From positions 1 to 6,872 of the forward strand of contig MUGD01000102.1 in NCBI GenBank assembly GCA_002900555.1: a stretch of DNA of 6,872 nucleotides, read 5' to 3'. The notes beneath the pieces were generated by a model. The model was given only the letters and a program-made list of their open reading frames with translations, was not told where the DNA came from and made no database searches. The position numbers were made by a program, and so were the translations under genes. The stretch is from Thermoplasmata archaeon M9B2D. GTDB lineage: Archaea > Thermoplasmatota > E2 > DHVEG-1. This document shows positions 1 through 5,917 of the stretch, piece by piece (position 1 is the first letter of the stretch; each line of letters opens with the position of its first letter).

Positions 1-717
1 ATATTTGAAATCGTCATCTGTTTTTTCTTTCCAGATAGCTGAAACTGTCTGATTGACTTCCCGTATTGCATCTGGTTTATGAGAAACCATCTTTCTTGTT
101 CCTCTAATTGCCAAACCCTTGAGATTCTTTGAGCCTAGGACGGCTCCAACACCACCGCGCCCTGTTTGATGGGCCAACTCACAACAGCCTGTCGCCGTTG
201 ATACCAAGTTCTCTCCAGCAGGTCCAATAACATAAACAGCAGCTCCTTTCGGAGCAGAATCATGTATCAAACGAGTCGCTTCTTGTGTGCCTTTTCCCCA
301 AATTGGTTGAGCATCGATGAACTCTATAGAGTCGTCTTCCATCTTCAGCCATACTGGAGCATCAGCTTTTCCCGTAACAGCAAGAACATCATATCCTGAG
401 TTTTTAATCTCTCTACCAAGAGGCCCTCCGCAATGCGTATCAATGTATAGCCCGGTTAGAGGTGATTTGGTCACTAGAGACCATCTTCCCACATTGGGAG
501 CGGGCAATCCTTGAAGCGGCCCCGTCAGGAAGAACAAGATGTTCTTTGAATCAAATGGATTCATGCCTGGTTCAAGTTCACGGTATAATAAATAGGCACC
601 AAGGCCCTTACCTCCAATGAAGTCTTCATAGATATCAGCAGGTAACTTCTCAATCTTAGAGGTTTTTTGAGTCAAATCAATCCAGATAACTCGACCATTC
701 CAACCCGTATATTTCAT
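1..717 (-). CDS. Aldehyde:ferredoxin oxidoreductase (tungsten-pterin enzyme), N-terminal 239 residues, cut by window edge
   Basis: This is the N-terminal part of a cytoplasmic tungstopterin enzyme of the AOR family. The family oxidises aldehydes to carboxylates and passes electrons to ferredoxin. The 239 visible residues cover the family's N-terminal domain; a full protein would be about 600 residues, and the region with the iron-sulfur cysteines lies beyond the edge. Visible hallmarks in order are GGKGLGAYLLY (about 35-45), a TGPLQG turn (65-70), GRW-LVTKSPLTG (77-89), HCGGPLG (95-101), SGYDVLAVTGKA (107-118), IGPAGENLV (164-172) and GRGGVGAVLGSKNLKG (187-201). From memory of the Pyrococcus furiosus enzyme, Arg78 matches the cofactor-contacting Arg76. 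The ATG start is preceded by AGGTG at 726-730, eight bases upstream. The gene follows a 49-residue gene by 36 bases and is probably cotranscribed with it. Family assignment is firm; the substrate and AOR/FOR/GOR/WOR subgroup cannot be told from this part. Confidence 0.95.
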   Translation of the reverse strand, partial: MKYTGWNGRVIWIDLTQKTSKIEKLPADIYEDFIGGKGLGAYLLYRELEPGMNPFDSKNILFFLTGPLQGLPAPNVGRWSLVTKSPLTGLYIDTHCGGPLGREIKNSGYDVLAVTGKADAPVWLKMEDDSIEFIDAQPIWGKGTQEATRLIHDSAPKGAAVYVIGPAGENLVSTATGCCELAHQTGRGGVGAVLGSKNLKGLAIRGTRKMVSHKPDAIREVNQTVSAIWKEKTDDDFKY

Positions 718-725
718 AAGAGTAA

Positions 726-730
726 CACCT
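726..730 (-). promoter_or_regulatory. Ribosome binding site for the oxidoreductase
   Basis: Read on the minus strand this is AGGTG, eight bases before the ATG of the oxidoreductase. It lies in the 36-base gap after the small upstream gene, so the oxidoreductase can be translated independently of that gene. Confidence 0.6.
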
Positions 731-753
731 ATGCGATTTTATTAGTAAATTAT

Positions 754-903
754 CTACTCAATATCAATCTTTGATATTTTATCAATCTCCACATTCCGGA
801 GATTATTGATTATTGCAAGCATTACATCATTGATCACATTGGCTACGAAGTTATTCATGGGTAGTCGCTTTCCTTTTACATACACTTCGATTTTATCTGT
901 CAT
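754..903 (-). CDS. Small conserved-looking 49-residue protein upstream of the oxidoreductase
   Basis: This short reading frame encodes a charged protein that begins MTDKIEVYVKGKRLPMN and ends in a lysine/isoleucine/aspartate-rich tail. The start is well fixed: a GGTGA ribosome binding site lies at 910-914, six bases before the ATG, and an in-frame TGA lies nine bases upstream. Its predicted shape is a short N-terminal strand (KIEVYVKG), a Pro-Met-Asn turn, one amphipathic helix (about 18-36) and a C-terminal strand-like tail. There is no signal peptide, membrane segment, cysteine or known catalytic motif. It lies 36 bases before the oxidoreductase and shares its promoter region. From memory, short archaeal proteins with a V-NGK-(I/L)P-N-FV start and a single helix exist, but I cannot verify that they are one family. 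It does not look like MoaD or ThiS because it lacks their C-terminal Gly-Gly. Function unknown. Confidence 0.72.
   Translation of the reverse strand: MTDKIEVYVKGKRLPMNNFVANVINDVMLAIINNLRNVEIDKISKIDIE
760..804. repeat. Two tandem inverted repeats at the 3' end of the small gene
   Basis: The first is a perfect dyad with 8-base arms AATATCAA (760-767) and TTGATATT (771-778) around a 3-base loop. The second has 7-base arms AATCTCC (784-790) and GGAGATT (798-804) around a 7-base loop. Both lie inside the last third of the 49-residue gene, so in the minus-strand transcript they would form two adjacent hairpins about 40-90 bases before the oxidoreductase start. They could be chance results of AT-rich coding sequence, or a processing or stability element between the two cistrons. 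There is no T-run after them that would suggest a terminator. Confidence 0.4.
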
Positions 904-974
904 AATTCTTCACCAGAATCCTCGCGGAATAGCATGAGACTATCTCCTACTATTATGCTTTTGCGAGAAGTCAC

Positions 975-990
975 GCGTTGTCCGGAACGC
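975..990. promoter_or_regulatory. Imperfect dyad next to the shared TATA element
   Basis: Arms GCGTT (975-979) and AACGC (986-990) flank a 6-base centre. The dyad touches the plus-strand TATA element at the position of the transcription factor B recognition element. On the minus strand it lies between the TATA box and the expected start site. This is a typical place for a repressor site, but 5-base arms can arise by chance. Confidence 0.25.
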
Positions 991-997
991 ATTTATA
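991..997. promoter_or_regulatory. TATA element readable in both directions in the divergent promoter region
   Basis: The plus strand reads ATTTATA (TTTATA core) and the minus strand reads TATAAAT, preceded by a purine-rich GATGAGGGG stretch that suits a factor B recognition element. On the plus strand it predicts transcription starting near 1020, giving a leader of about 35 bases to the ATG at 1056. On the minus strand it predicts a start near 968-972 and a leader of about 65 bases to the small gene at 903. Spacing is right for both directions. Whether one or both are used cannot be seen from the sequence. Confidence 0.55.
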
Positions 998-1021
998 CCC
1001 CTCATCTTCGTGTTTTGCGAC

Positions 1022-1036
1022 TGATGGTGACCATCA
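1022..1036. promoter_or_regulatory. Perfect 15-bp palindrome at the predicted plus-strand transcription start; candidate operator
   Basis: TGATGGT (1022-1028), a single central G, and ACCATCA (1030-1036) form a perfect dyad with 7-base arms. It begins 25 bases after the TTTATA core, where transcription of the membrane-protein operon should begin. That is a common place for archaeal repressors of the winged-helix or Lrp type to block RNA polymerase. For the minus-strand genes it lies 25-39 bases upstream of the TATA box, where an activator could sit. It does not overlap either chosen start codon. Confidence 0.45.
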
Positions 1037-1040
1037 CCAA

Positions 1041-1046
1041 GTGAGG
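1041..1046 (+). promoter_or_regulatory. Ribosome binding site that fixes the membrane-protein start
   Basis: GTGAGG lies nine bases before the ATG at 1056. It supports that ATG over the in-frame TTG at 978, which lies upstream of the TATA element. The GTG inside this site is itself in frame and is preceded ten bases earlier by GGTGA, so a start at 1041, adding five residues, cannot be excluded. Confidence 0.5.
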
Positions 1047-1055
1047 AAATTAGAC

Positions 1056-3008
1056 ATGGCCAGTATAATTTCTATTGTATCAGCTATAACGAGAAGACAT
1101 CCTGAGGATGAGCCCGTGGAAATTGTTGGGGCATTGGCTGGTTTTGGAAACATCTTTGGCATAATCGCAGCAGTCATTGGCGTGTTTGCGGGAATATCAT
1201 TTGTTCCAATGTCGGCTATACCTTGGGAGGTGACCTCTGACACACCGTTTCAATGGACTATTGCAGGAAGCTCTTTGTATCCTACATTGACCGCAGTGTT
1301 TATGGGACTGCTAGCAGTGGGATTATTCCTACAAGCAATAGGCTCCAAAGATTTACGAGCTCAACTTGGTTCAATCTTCGGCTCAGTGTTGTACATCGCT
1401 TTCATCATGGCAGCTTTGATTGCTGGCTATGTCATTATCGGATTTAATTCAGTAAGATACACTGCGCTTGCAATTGAGTTCATGTCAATAATATATTTGC
1501 TCGGAGCAGTATTCGTAATATCTTGGCAGATGGTATCCATCTTCTATATTGATTCAAGCAAGTCATGGTATGGTTTTCTTGCAGGACTAACAAATGGCAT
1601 GTTTCTCCCTATGCTTGCTCTCGGTCAAGCTCTCACACCAATATTGATTTCCTTGGCGTATATCACCTTGCTAATAGGTCAGCTGGCATCGATTGTCTTT
1701 TGGTGGTCACCAAACTCGACCATTAGGGAATTTGCCAGAAGTCCAAAAAGAGCGAAATTCGCATTTGGTGTAAGTGGATTATTGACATTTCTAATTGGTT
1801 TTGCTGCAGTCTTCTATGGACCAGTGGAGTACAATCTCACAGGTGGTGTTATATGGCGTCCTTGGAGCACAACAGCTTCGTCAATAGCATATGTTACAAA
1901 TCCGTCTCTTGTCTATGCATTCATTATTTCACTGATGTTTTGGATCTTGCTTTCACCACGACTCGGAGCAAAAGAACTGAAAACGTCAGCAATTGGGGAG
2001 GATATCATAAAAGGAGGCAGCAAGTGGTTCGCCGTATTCCTACTTATGGTCGGAGTAATCGCAGCTGGCCAAGCAGGAACTTTTGCAGCAAGGGCAATAG
2101 GATGGGGTCTTTTCATGGTTATCCCACCAGCTGGTGCAATGCTTCTCATAGGAGCCCTCTATGCTGCAAAGACAGATATTATTACTGGAGTGCCGCTTAT
2201 CCTTGCCGCAATCCTAATAATGATCAGTCCCTTTTCATTAGCTATTCTCGTTATCAGTGCATGGATTGCAGTTATAATTACCCAAGCATTTCTAATGATA
2301 GAATCCTATATACGTGGTCTGACTGGATTTAGCCAAGGTGCACTCACAGTTCTTGTGAGTTTACTGAGTTCTATAGCCATTATCATCATTATGCTTGGAG
2401 GTCTTGGTAGTGGACCAGTAGCTCTCTGGCCAACGAATAGGTGGTTCAACATAACACTAATTCCAGGAATTTCTCCAGCACTGCAATCATCTGTAATAAT
2501 CATTCTACCTATCCTACTATTGGTACTTAGAAATTCGGCTCTCGCAGGATATTCCTATGGAAGGGGATATACTACTGGTGGTATCTTGATGGGAATGAGC
2601 ATATTATTTGCTTTATTGATTCCTATGATTGCAGGTAACGTTACAGTTACTCATGAAGCCAATACTGGAGCTGCACTGATGCTTGCGCTCTACTCTATTA
2701 GTGTTGTTCTAGTAATGACGCTAAATCTAAGTCTAGCCAACGATGTAGAGGATTCAGGTCATGCTTTTGAAGGAACTTTCATCAAGATTTCATCAATAAT
2801 ACAAGTTCTCTTCGCTGCTGGAGTTGCAGTAATGGTTTTAATCTACTTCAGTCAACTTCCGTCTGCCGATGATATTGCACTTGTGATAAGTGTCTTTGTT
2901 ACATTTGTTGTTGGTGCTGAAATTCTCTCAGTAATAGGATGGTTACTCGCAGGGATTAGACTTGGGCTATTAAAACAGGGATTCAGATTCCAGAGAATTG
3001 AAACCTAG
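1056..3008 (+). CDS. Orphan polytopic membrane protein, about 16-18 membrane segments
   Basis: I do not recognise a family. The 650-residue product is almost entirely hydrophobic after a short charged N-terminus (IVSAITRRHPEDEPVE, about 6-21). Hydrophobic segments lie near residues 33-52, 74-95, 106-130, 137-165, 172-217 (probably two), 234-255, 282-301, 325-347, 350-371, 375-415 (two), 429-451, 475-491, 508-528, 538-560, 575-598 and 606-634. Loops are short, and no ATP-binding, peptidase or large soluble domain is visible. Possible membrane-embedded turns include PPAGAM (about 357-362) and a GGLGSGP loop (about 448-454). The number of segments suggests a transporter, lipid flippase or scaffold-type protein, but no signature decides this. 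The start is set by the ATG with GTGAGG nine bases upstream; a longer reading from TTG 978 would begin upstream of the promoter. The esterase follows after 22 bases, probably in the same operon. Confidence 0.88.
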   Translation: MASIISIVSAITRRHPEDEPVEIVGALAGFGNIFGIIAAVIGVFAGISFVPMSAIPWEVTSDTPFQWTIAGSSLYPTLTAVFMGLLAVGLFLQAIGSKDLRAQLGSIFGSVLYIAFIMAALIAGYVIIGFNSVRYTALAIEFMSIIYLLGAVFVISWQMVSIFYIDSSKSWYGFLAGLTNGMFLPMLALGQALTPILISLAYITLLIGQLASIVFWWSPNSTIREFARSPKRAKFAFGVSGLLTFLIGFAAVFYGPVEYNLTGGVIWRPWSTTASSIAYVTNPSLVYAFIISLMFWILLSPRLGAKELKTSAIGEDIIKGGSKWFAVFLLMVGVIAAGQAGTFAARAIGWGLFMVIPPAGAMLLIGALYAAKTDIITGVPLILAAILIMISPFSLAILVISAWIAVIITQAFLMIESYIRGLTGFSQGALTVLVSLLSSIAIIIIMLGGLGSGPVALWPTNRWFNITLIPGISPALQSSVIIILPILLLVLRNSALAGYSYGRGYTTGGILMGMSILFALLIPMIAGNVTVTHEANTGAALMLALYSISVVLVMTLNLSLANDVEDSGHAFEGTFIKISSIIQVLFAAGVAVMVLIYFSQLPSADDIALVISVFVTFVVGAEILSVIGWLLAGIRLGLLKQGFRFQRIET

Positions 3009-3030
3009 CTGAATCGTAAATGGCGAAGGA

Positions 3031-3804
3031 TTGAGGAAGGCAATCTCATTGGTTTCTCACGTTGAAGGCGTAGAAATACGCCCTGCAGGAGCCTCTATAG
3101 CATTTCTATTGGTTCATGGATTTTGCGCAGCTCCTGATGAGATGGGTACTTTGGGTCAATTTCTTGAGAGCTTGGGTATAGCATCCTATGCAGTCCAGCT
3201 TGCAGGACATGGAACTGCTCCAGAAGAGCTAAAGAGAACTCGGTGGATTGATTGGTATAACTCAGTTGAAAATGCATTCACATTGGTCAAGACATGGAAT
3301 CCAAAGCATCTTTTTGTTGCAGGATTGTCTATGGGCGCTGCATTATCAGCTTTATTGGCGTCTGAAAATCAAGATATTGATGGACTTATTCTCATAGCTC
3401 CAGCATTAAGAATTGACGGAGTGTTGCCAAAACTCGTTCCAATTCTCAAGTATGTTTTGAGAGATCGAGATGTCGATGTTATCAAAGCGCAGGAACCGTA
3501 TGATATTAAGAGAACAAAATATGCAAAGGAACCAGTATCTGCGTATCATGAATTATTCAAATTACAGAAGAGGGTTCGAAAGAAGATGTCAAACATCACC
3601 CTCCCGACACTTATCATTCAGGGAACAGACGATAAGACGATCAATCCTGTAAATGGAAAGATTGCGTATGAAGCCATTAGTTCAGAAATGAAAGAACTTC
3701 ATATGATTGAAGGGGCTGAGCATGTTATTACATGCCACTCAACAAGAACTCAAGCCTACGCATATATCCAAGAATTCATCACTGGGGTAACATCAAAGAA
3801 ATGA
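3031..3804 (+). CDS. Alpha/beta hydrolase, Est30-like carboxylesterase / monoacylglycerol lipase type
   Basis: This is a cytoplasmic serine hydrolase expected to cleave carboxyl esters of short- to medium-chain acids or monoacylglycerols. The 257-residue length matches the roughly 250 residues of Geobacillus Est30. Visible elements are the oxyanion-hole HGF (29-31), AGHG (58-61) in the early loop, the nucleophile elbow GLSMG with Ser100, a small cap with the basic helix around 170-185, QGTDDKTINP with the likely acid Asp201, and GAEHVIT with His231. The triad is therefore complete. There is no signal peptide. The start is uncertain: TTG 3031 has GAAGGA directly before it, while TTG 3049 has GAGG 12 bases upstream. 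Either keeps the whole domain, and no ATG is available before residue 38. It follows the membrane protein by 22 bases, and its last 12 bases overlap the end of the opposite-strand phosphodiesterase gene. The natural substrate is unknown; lipid deacylation is inferred. Confidence 0.9.
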   Translation: MRKAISLVSHVEGVEIRPAGASIAFLLVHGFCAAPDEMGTLGQFLESLGIASYAVQLAGHGTAPEELKRTRWIDWYNSVENAFTLVKTWNPKHLFVAGLSMGAALSALLASENQDIDGLILIAPALRIDGVLPKLVPILKYVLRDRDVDVIKAQEPYDIKRTKYAKEPVSAYHELFKLQKRVRKKMSNITLPTLIIQGTDDKTINPVNGKIAYEAISSEMKELHMIEGAEHVITCHSTRTQAYAYIQEFITGVTSKK

Positions 3805-4530
3805 ACCAGAGATATCATTCAGGACAGCTAATCCCAGATTTGGATAATCAGTAACTAAGCCATCTACTCCCATTCTAAGGAGTTCAAGCATTTTGGAGCT
3901 ATCATTTACCGTCCACGGATAGACGTTGAGTGAGTTCTCATGAGCTTCTTCTATGATTTCAATCGAAACAAAAGAAAACCTTGGATTGATCGCATTTGCT
4001 CCAAGCTCCTTAGAATACGAAACTAGATCATGTTTTGGCTTATCAACCAGAATTGCTGTGCTTATCTCTGAATTGAGTTCCTTAATTATAGGAAGAGTTC
4101 CATGAAAGAAAGACGAAACCAAGACATCATGAAGCATATCTCTAGAAGTGACCAAATCTACAATTTTGCTTTCAACACCAAGTGTCTTTATTTCTATGTT
4201 CACTTTCATATTGCTACGGGCCATATCAAGAACGTTTTGCAATGTAGGGATAGTCTGTCCTTGGCCCGCATCAAGATGCTTCAGTTCATCAAGAGTCATT
4301 TCTGCAACATTGCCTACACCATCTGTCGTTCGTTCCACACTACTATCATGAATACAAACTAGATGACCATCGAGGGTCTCATGTATGTCTAGCTCAACCA
4401 TATGCACACCCAAATCCAGAGCAGTGCGAAAAGAAAGAAGTGTGTTCTCAGGAGCCAATCCTGCAGCACCTCTATGCCCGATGATGATGCGTTGATGCAA
4501 GACATAGTAACCTCTACATCTCTTTATCAT
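3793..4530 (-). CDS. Glycerophosphodiester phosphodiesterase (GDPD/UgpQ type)
   Basis: This enzyme hydrolyses glycerophosphodiesters to glycerol phosphate and an alcohol, using a TIM-barrel fold and a divalent metal. At 245 residues it has the usual length of the short soluble family. Motifs in order are GHRGAAGLAPENT with His19, Arg20 and metal ligand Glu28; VELDIHETLDG with Glu46 and Asp48; CIHDSSVERTTDGVG with the second catalytic His61; IPTLQNVL (93-100); NIEIK with Glu113; YPWTVND (204-210); and GVDGLVTDYP (221-230). All expected active-site residues are present and there is no signal peptide, so it should act in the cytoplasm. The ATG at 4530 overlaps the TGA of the upstream gene (ATGA), suggesting coupled translation. 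A TTG at 4500 preceded nine bases earlier by AGAGGT is a good alternative start and still leaves the first histidine near residue 9. In an archaeon the diester could be a lipid headgroup remnant, made internally or scavenged. Confidence 0.95.
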   Translation of the reverse strand: MIKRCRGYYVLHQRIIIGHRGAAGLAPENTLLSFRTALDLGVHMVELDIHETLDGHLVCIHDSSVERTTDGVGNVAEMTLDELKHLDAGQGQTIPTLQNVLDMARSNMKVNIEIKTLGVESKIVDLVTSRDMLHDVLVSSFFHGTLPIIKELNSEISTAILVDKPKHDLVSYSKELGANAINPRFSFVSIEIIEEAHENSLNVYPWTVNDSSKMLELLRMGVDGLVTDYPNLGLAVLNDISGSFL

Positions 4531-4814
4531 GCTTCAGGCGGAGAAATTCCAGTCCCTCCACATCGAGGACAGTTTTCCCGATCTACTTTTCCTGTCCCCT
4601 TGCAATAGTAGCAATCATCTGTTGGGTGCTCTAAGGATTGGTCAACACCTTTTGATATGGCAATTCCTATTGCTATCAATACTACTCCTGCAAACATACC
4701 AAACAATGAAGGGAGGTAATAGATGCCTGAGAGAGGAAGTAGAATGAATATTGAAATTAGAAAGACAATTGCACCTGTCAAACCAAGCCCCAAACCCACT
4801 CTTGACCTTTCCAT
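4527..4814 (-). CDS. Small membrane protein with C-terminal DnaJ-like zinc ribbon
   Basis: The 95-residue protein has two hydrophobic segments (about 7-28 and 32-54) separated by a very short turn, then a polar tail with four cysteines in a zinc-ribbon pattern: CYYCKGTGK (Cys68, Cys71) and CPRCGGTG (Cys82, Cys85). The CxxCxGxG repeats are those of the DnaJ cysteine-rich domain, but only one pair of half-sites is present and there is no J domain. The expected form is a membrane hairpin with a zinc-binding knob, probably on the cytoplasmic side. The start is supported by GGGGT at 4821-4825, six bases before the ATG. Its stop overlaps the start of the phosphodiesterase gene by four bases, so both are probably made from one transcript. 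Such ribbons bind proteins or nucleic acids; the role here is unknown. It could be an anchor or accessory protein for the phosphodiesterase, which is inference. Confidence 0.85.
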   Translation of the reverse strand: MERSRVGLGLGLTGAIVFLISIFILLPLSGIYYLPSLFGMFAGVVLIAIGIAISKGVDQSLEHPTDDCYYCKGTGKVDRENCPRCGGTGISPPEA

Positions 4815-4999
4815 GAGAATACCCCTTCCTGATTAATTATCATTGACAAATTTCAAATGCACTTAAGAATCACTCTTTTGTTAATCCTCTAAATAGATTG
4901 TGGCTTACCAGGTTTCTTCATACCAATTGTGGAGAAATCAACCCTAAGAGATAATAACAGAGGATTCCTTTAGTGCAGTGATATGGGAGATTGACCTAT
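4815..4999. promoter_or_regulatory. Divergent intergenic region; promoters expected but not clearly defined
   Basis: This 185-base AT-rich gap separates the zinc-ribbon/phosphodiesterase unit (minus) from the 305-residue gene (plus), so it must carry both promoters unless the genes are transcribed from elsewhere. No strong TATA element stands out. Weak candidates are AGATAATAA near 4950-4958 for the plus gene, and CTATTTAG near 4889-4896 (minus-strand reading) for the minus genes. No open reading frame longer than about a dozen codons with a ribosome binding site was found, and no RNA gene was recognised. Confidence 0.35.
4985..4989 (+). promoter_or_regulatory. Ribosome binding site that fixes the start of the 305-residue protein
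   Basis: GGGAG lies ten bases before the ATG at 5000 but only one base before the in-frame TTG at 4991. This favours the ATG start and removes three residues from the longest possible reading. Confidence 0.5.
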
Positions 5000-5917
5000 A
5001 TGTCAAGGACTGACCTCTTTGCTAAATATACACAAATGTACGCAAAAGCGCAAGCAAGACAGATTGTGCCAGAAGGACCATTTGTGCGGCAGCTAACGGA
5101 TATTCCTAGAAAACAATATGATGTTGGATTATTCTTTAAACCAAATCGTAGTACTCGTTGTGTTCAGCTACATATTGGAAATCCTATTCCAAAAGAAGTA
5201 TGTGAACAAGAAGGCTTTCTGGAAACTGATGACGCTACATACTTGAGCAGGACTCTTATTTCAAAGTTTAGGACACTTGAGTTCCTGAGAGTCGTGATTT
5301 CTGCAGGAGGAGTATGTGAGAGCAAAGCAGAACGACTTGATTTTCTAAAGACTGGACAACGAATAATTGACGTCATTTTGAGAAAAGTCAGAAATGTTAT
5401 GCATATCGCTGAGTTCGGTCCTCTTAGGTTTGACAGATGCGTTCAGACTCTAAATGAATTTCTTGAAAAAGATTTGAAGATGGATGAAGTATCTGTAGAA
5501 GCAGCATCAATCCCATTTTATGTTGCCGCTCCAGAATACATCTTATTGTCCAATAACGACCTCATAGTTGTCGGTGATGAACTAAGAGTTCCGCAGGGAG
5601 AGTTCTTCTTAGTCGGTGGATTAGGATATTCATTTGATAAAACAGAGGGAGCTGTAAGCGAAGCACGCTTGTTCAGATCTACCACTGACTTGACATCTCA
5701 GGGCATCGATGAAGCGTACATTGACGGTATGATCTCACGAATAACAGAAGACTTTCAGAATAATTTACACTCTCTCATATTTGCGGATGTTTGGAAGAAG
5801 GGCAAGGCAAAACCAGTAGGTGTTAATTTTGGCGGAGATCTTCTCGTGAAGGCAGACCCAAGTAGTGAGATTTGGGCGGGCGTTTTTGAAGTCTATGTGA
5901 AGTCGCCTAAAACATGA
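5000..5917 (+). CDS. Hypothetical soluble 305-residue protein
   Basis: I do not recognise this protein. It is soluble-looking, with mixed helix and strand, no signal peptide and no membrane segment. The N-terminal part (1-50) is basic and polar. A region around 75-160 looks helical and rich in Arg and Lys (FRTLEFLRVV, RIIDVILRKVRN, LNEFLEKDLK). From about 160 on, it alternates short strands and turns (AAPEYILLSNNDLIVVGDEL, FFLVGGLGYSF), then a helix (about 236-262) and a strand-rich end (GVNFGGDLLV, AGVFEVYVKS). Four isolated cysteines (54, 68, 106, 147) form no CxxC motif, and no nucleotide-binding or catalytic signature is visible. Codon use resembles the neighbours. The start is the ATG with GGGAG ten bases upstream. 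It appears to be a single-gene unit whose 3' end overlaps the next gene on the other strand by 11 bases. Confidence 0.82.
   Translation: MSRTDLFAKYTQMYAKAQARQIVPEGPFVRQLTDIPRKQYDVGLFFKPNRSTRCVQLHIGNPIPKEVCEQEGFLETDDATYLSRTLISKFRTLEFLRVVISAGGVCESKAERLDFLKTGQRIIDVILRKVRNVMHIAEFGPLRFDRCVQTLNEFLEKDLKMDEVSVEAASIPFYVAAPEYILLSNNDLIVVGDELRVPQGEFFLVGGLGYSFDKTEGAVSEARLFRSTTDLTSQGIDEAYIDGMISRITEDFQNNLHSLIFADVWKKGKAKPVGVNFGGDLLVKADPSSEIWAGVFEVYVKSPKT

Noticed and set aside
317..514. 65-codon plus-strand frame opposite the oxidoreductase
   Set aside because: It is antisense to highly conserved AOR motifs and has no start signal.
760..804. The tandem hairpins as a transcription terminator or riboswitch
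   Set aside because: There is no T-run after them in the minus-strand direction, they lie within a likely coding frame, and no known riboswitch motif is seen.
978..1055. N-terminal extension of the membrane protein from a TTG at 978
   Set aside because: It begins upstream of the TTTATA element and of the expected transcription start, has no ribosome binding site, and encodes a polar 26-residue stretch unlike the rest. The ATG at 1056 has GTGAGG nine bases upstream.
1853..2332. 159-codon plus-strand frame inside the membrane-protein gene
   Set aside because: It is an out-of-frame reading of hydrophobic codons, giving a Cys, Arg and Ser-rich product; the main frame is uninterrupted across it.
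4857..4892. Tiny plus-strand frame starting at an ATG in the second divergent gap
   Set aside because: It is only 11 codons long, with no ribosome binding site and no expected promoter.
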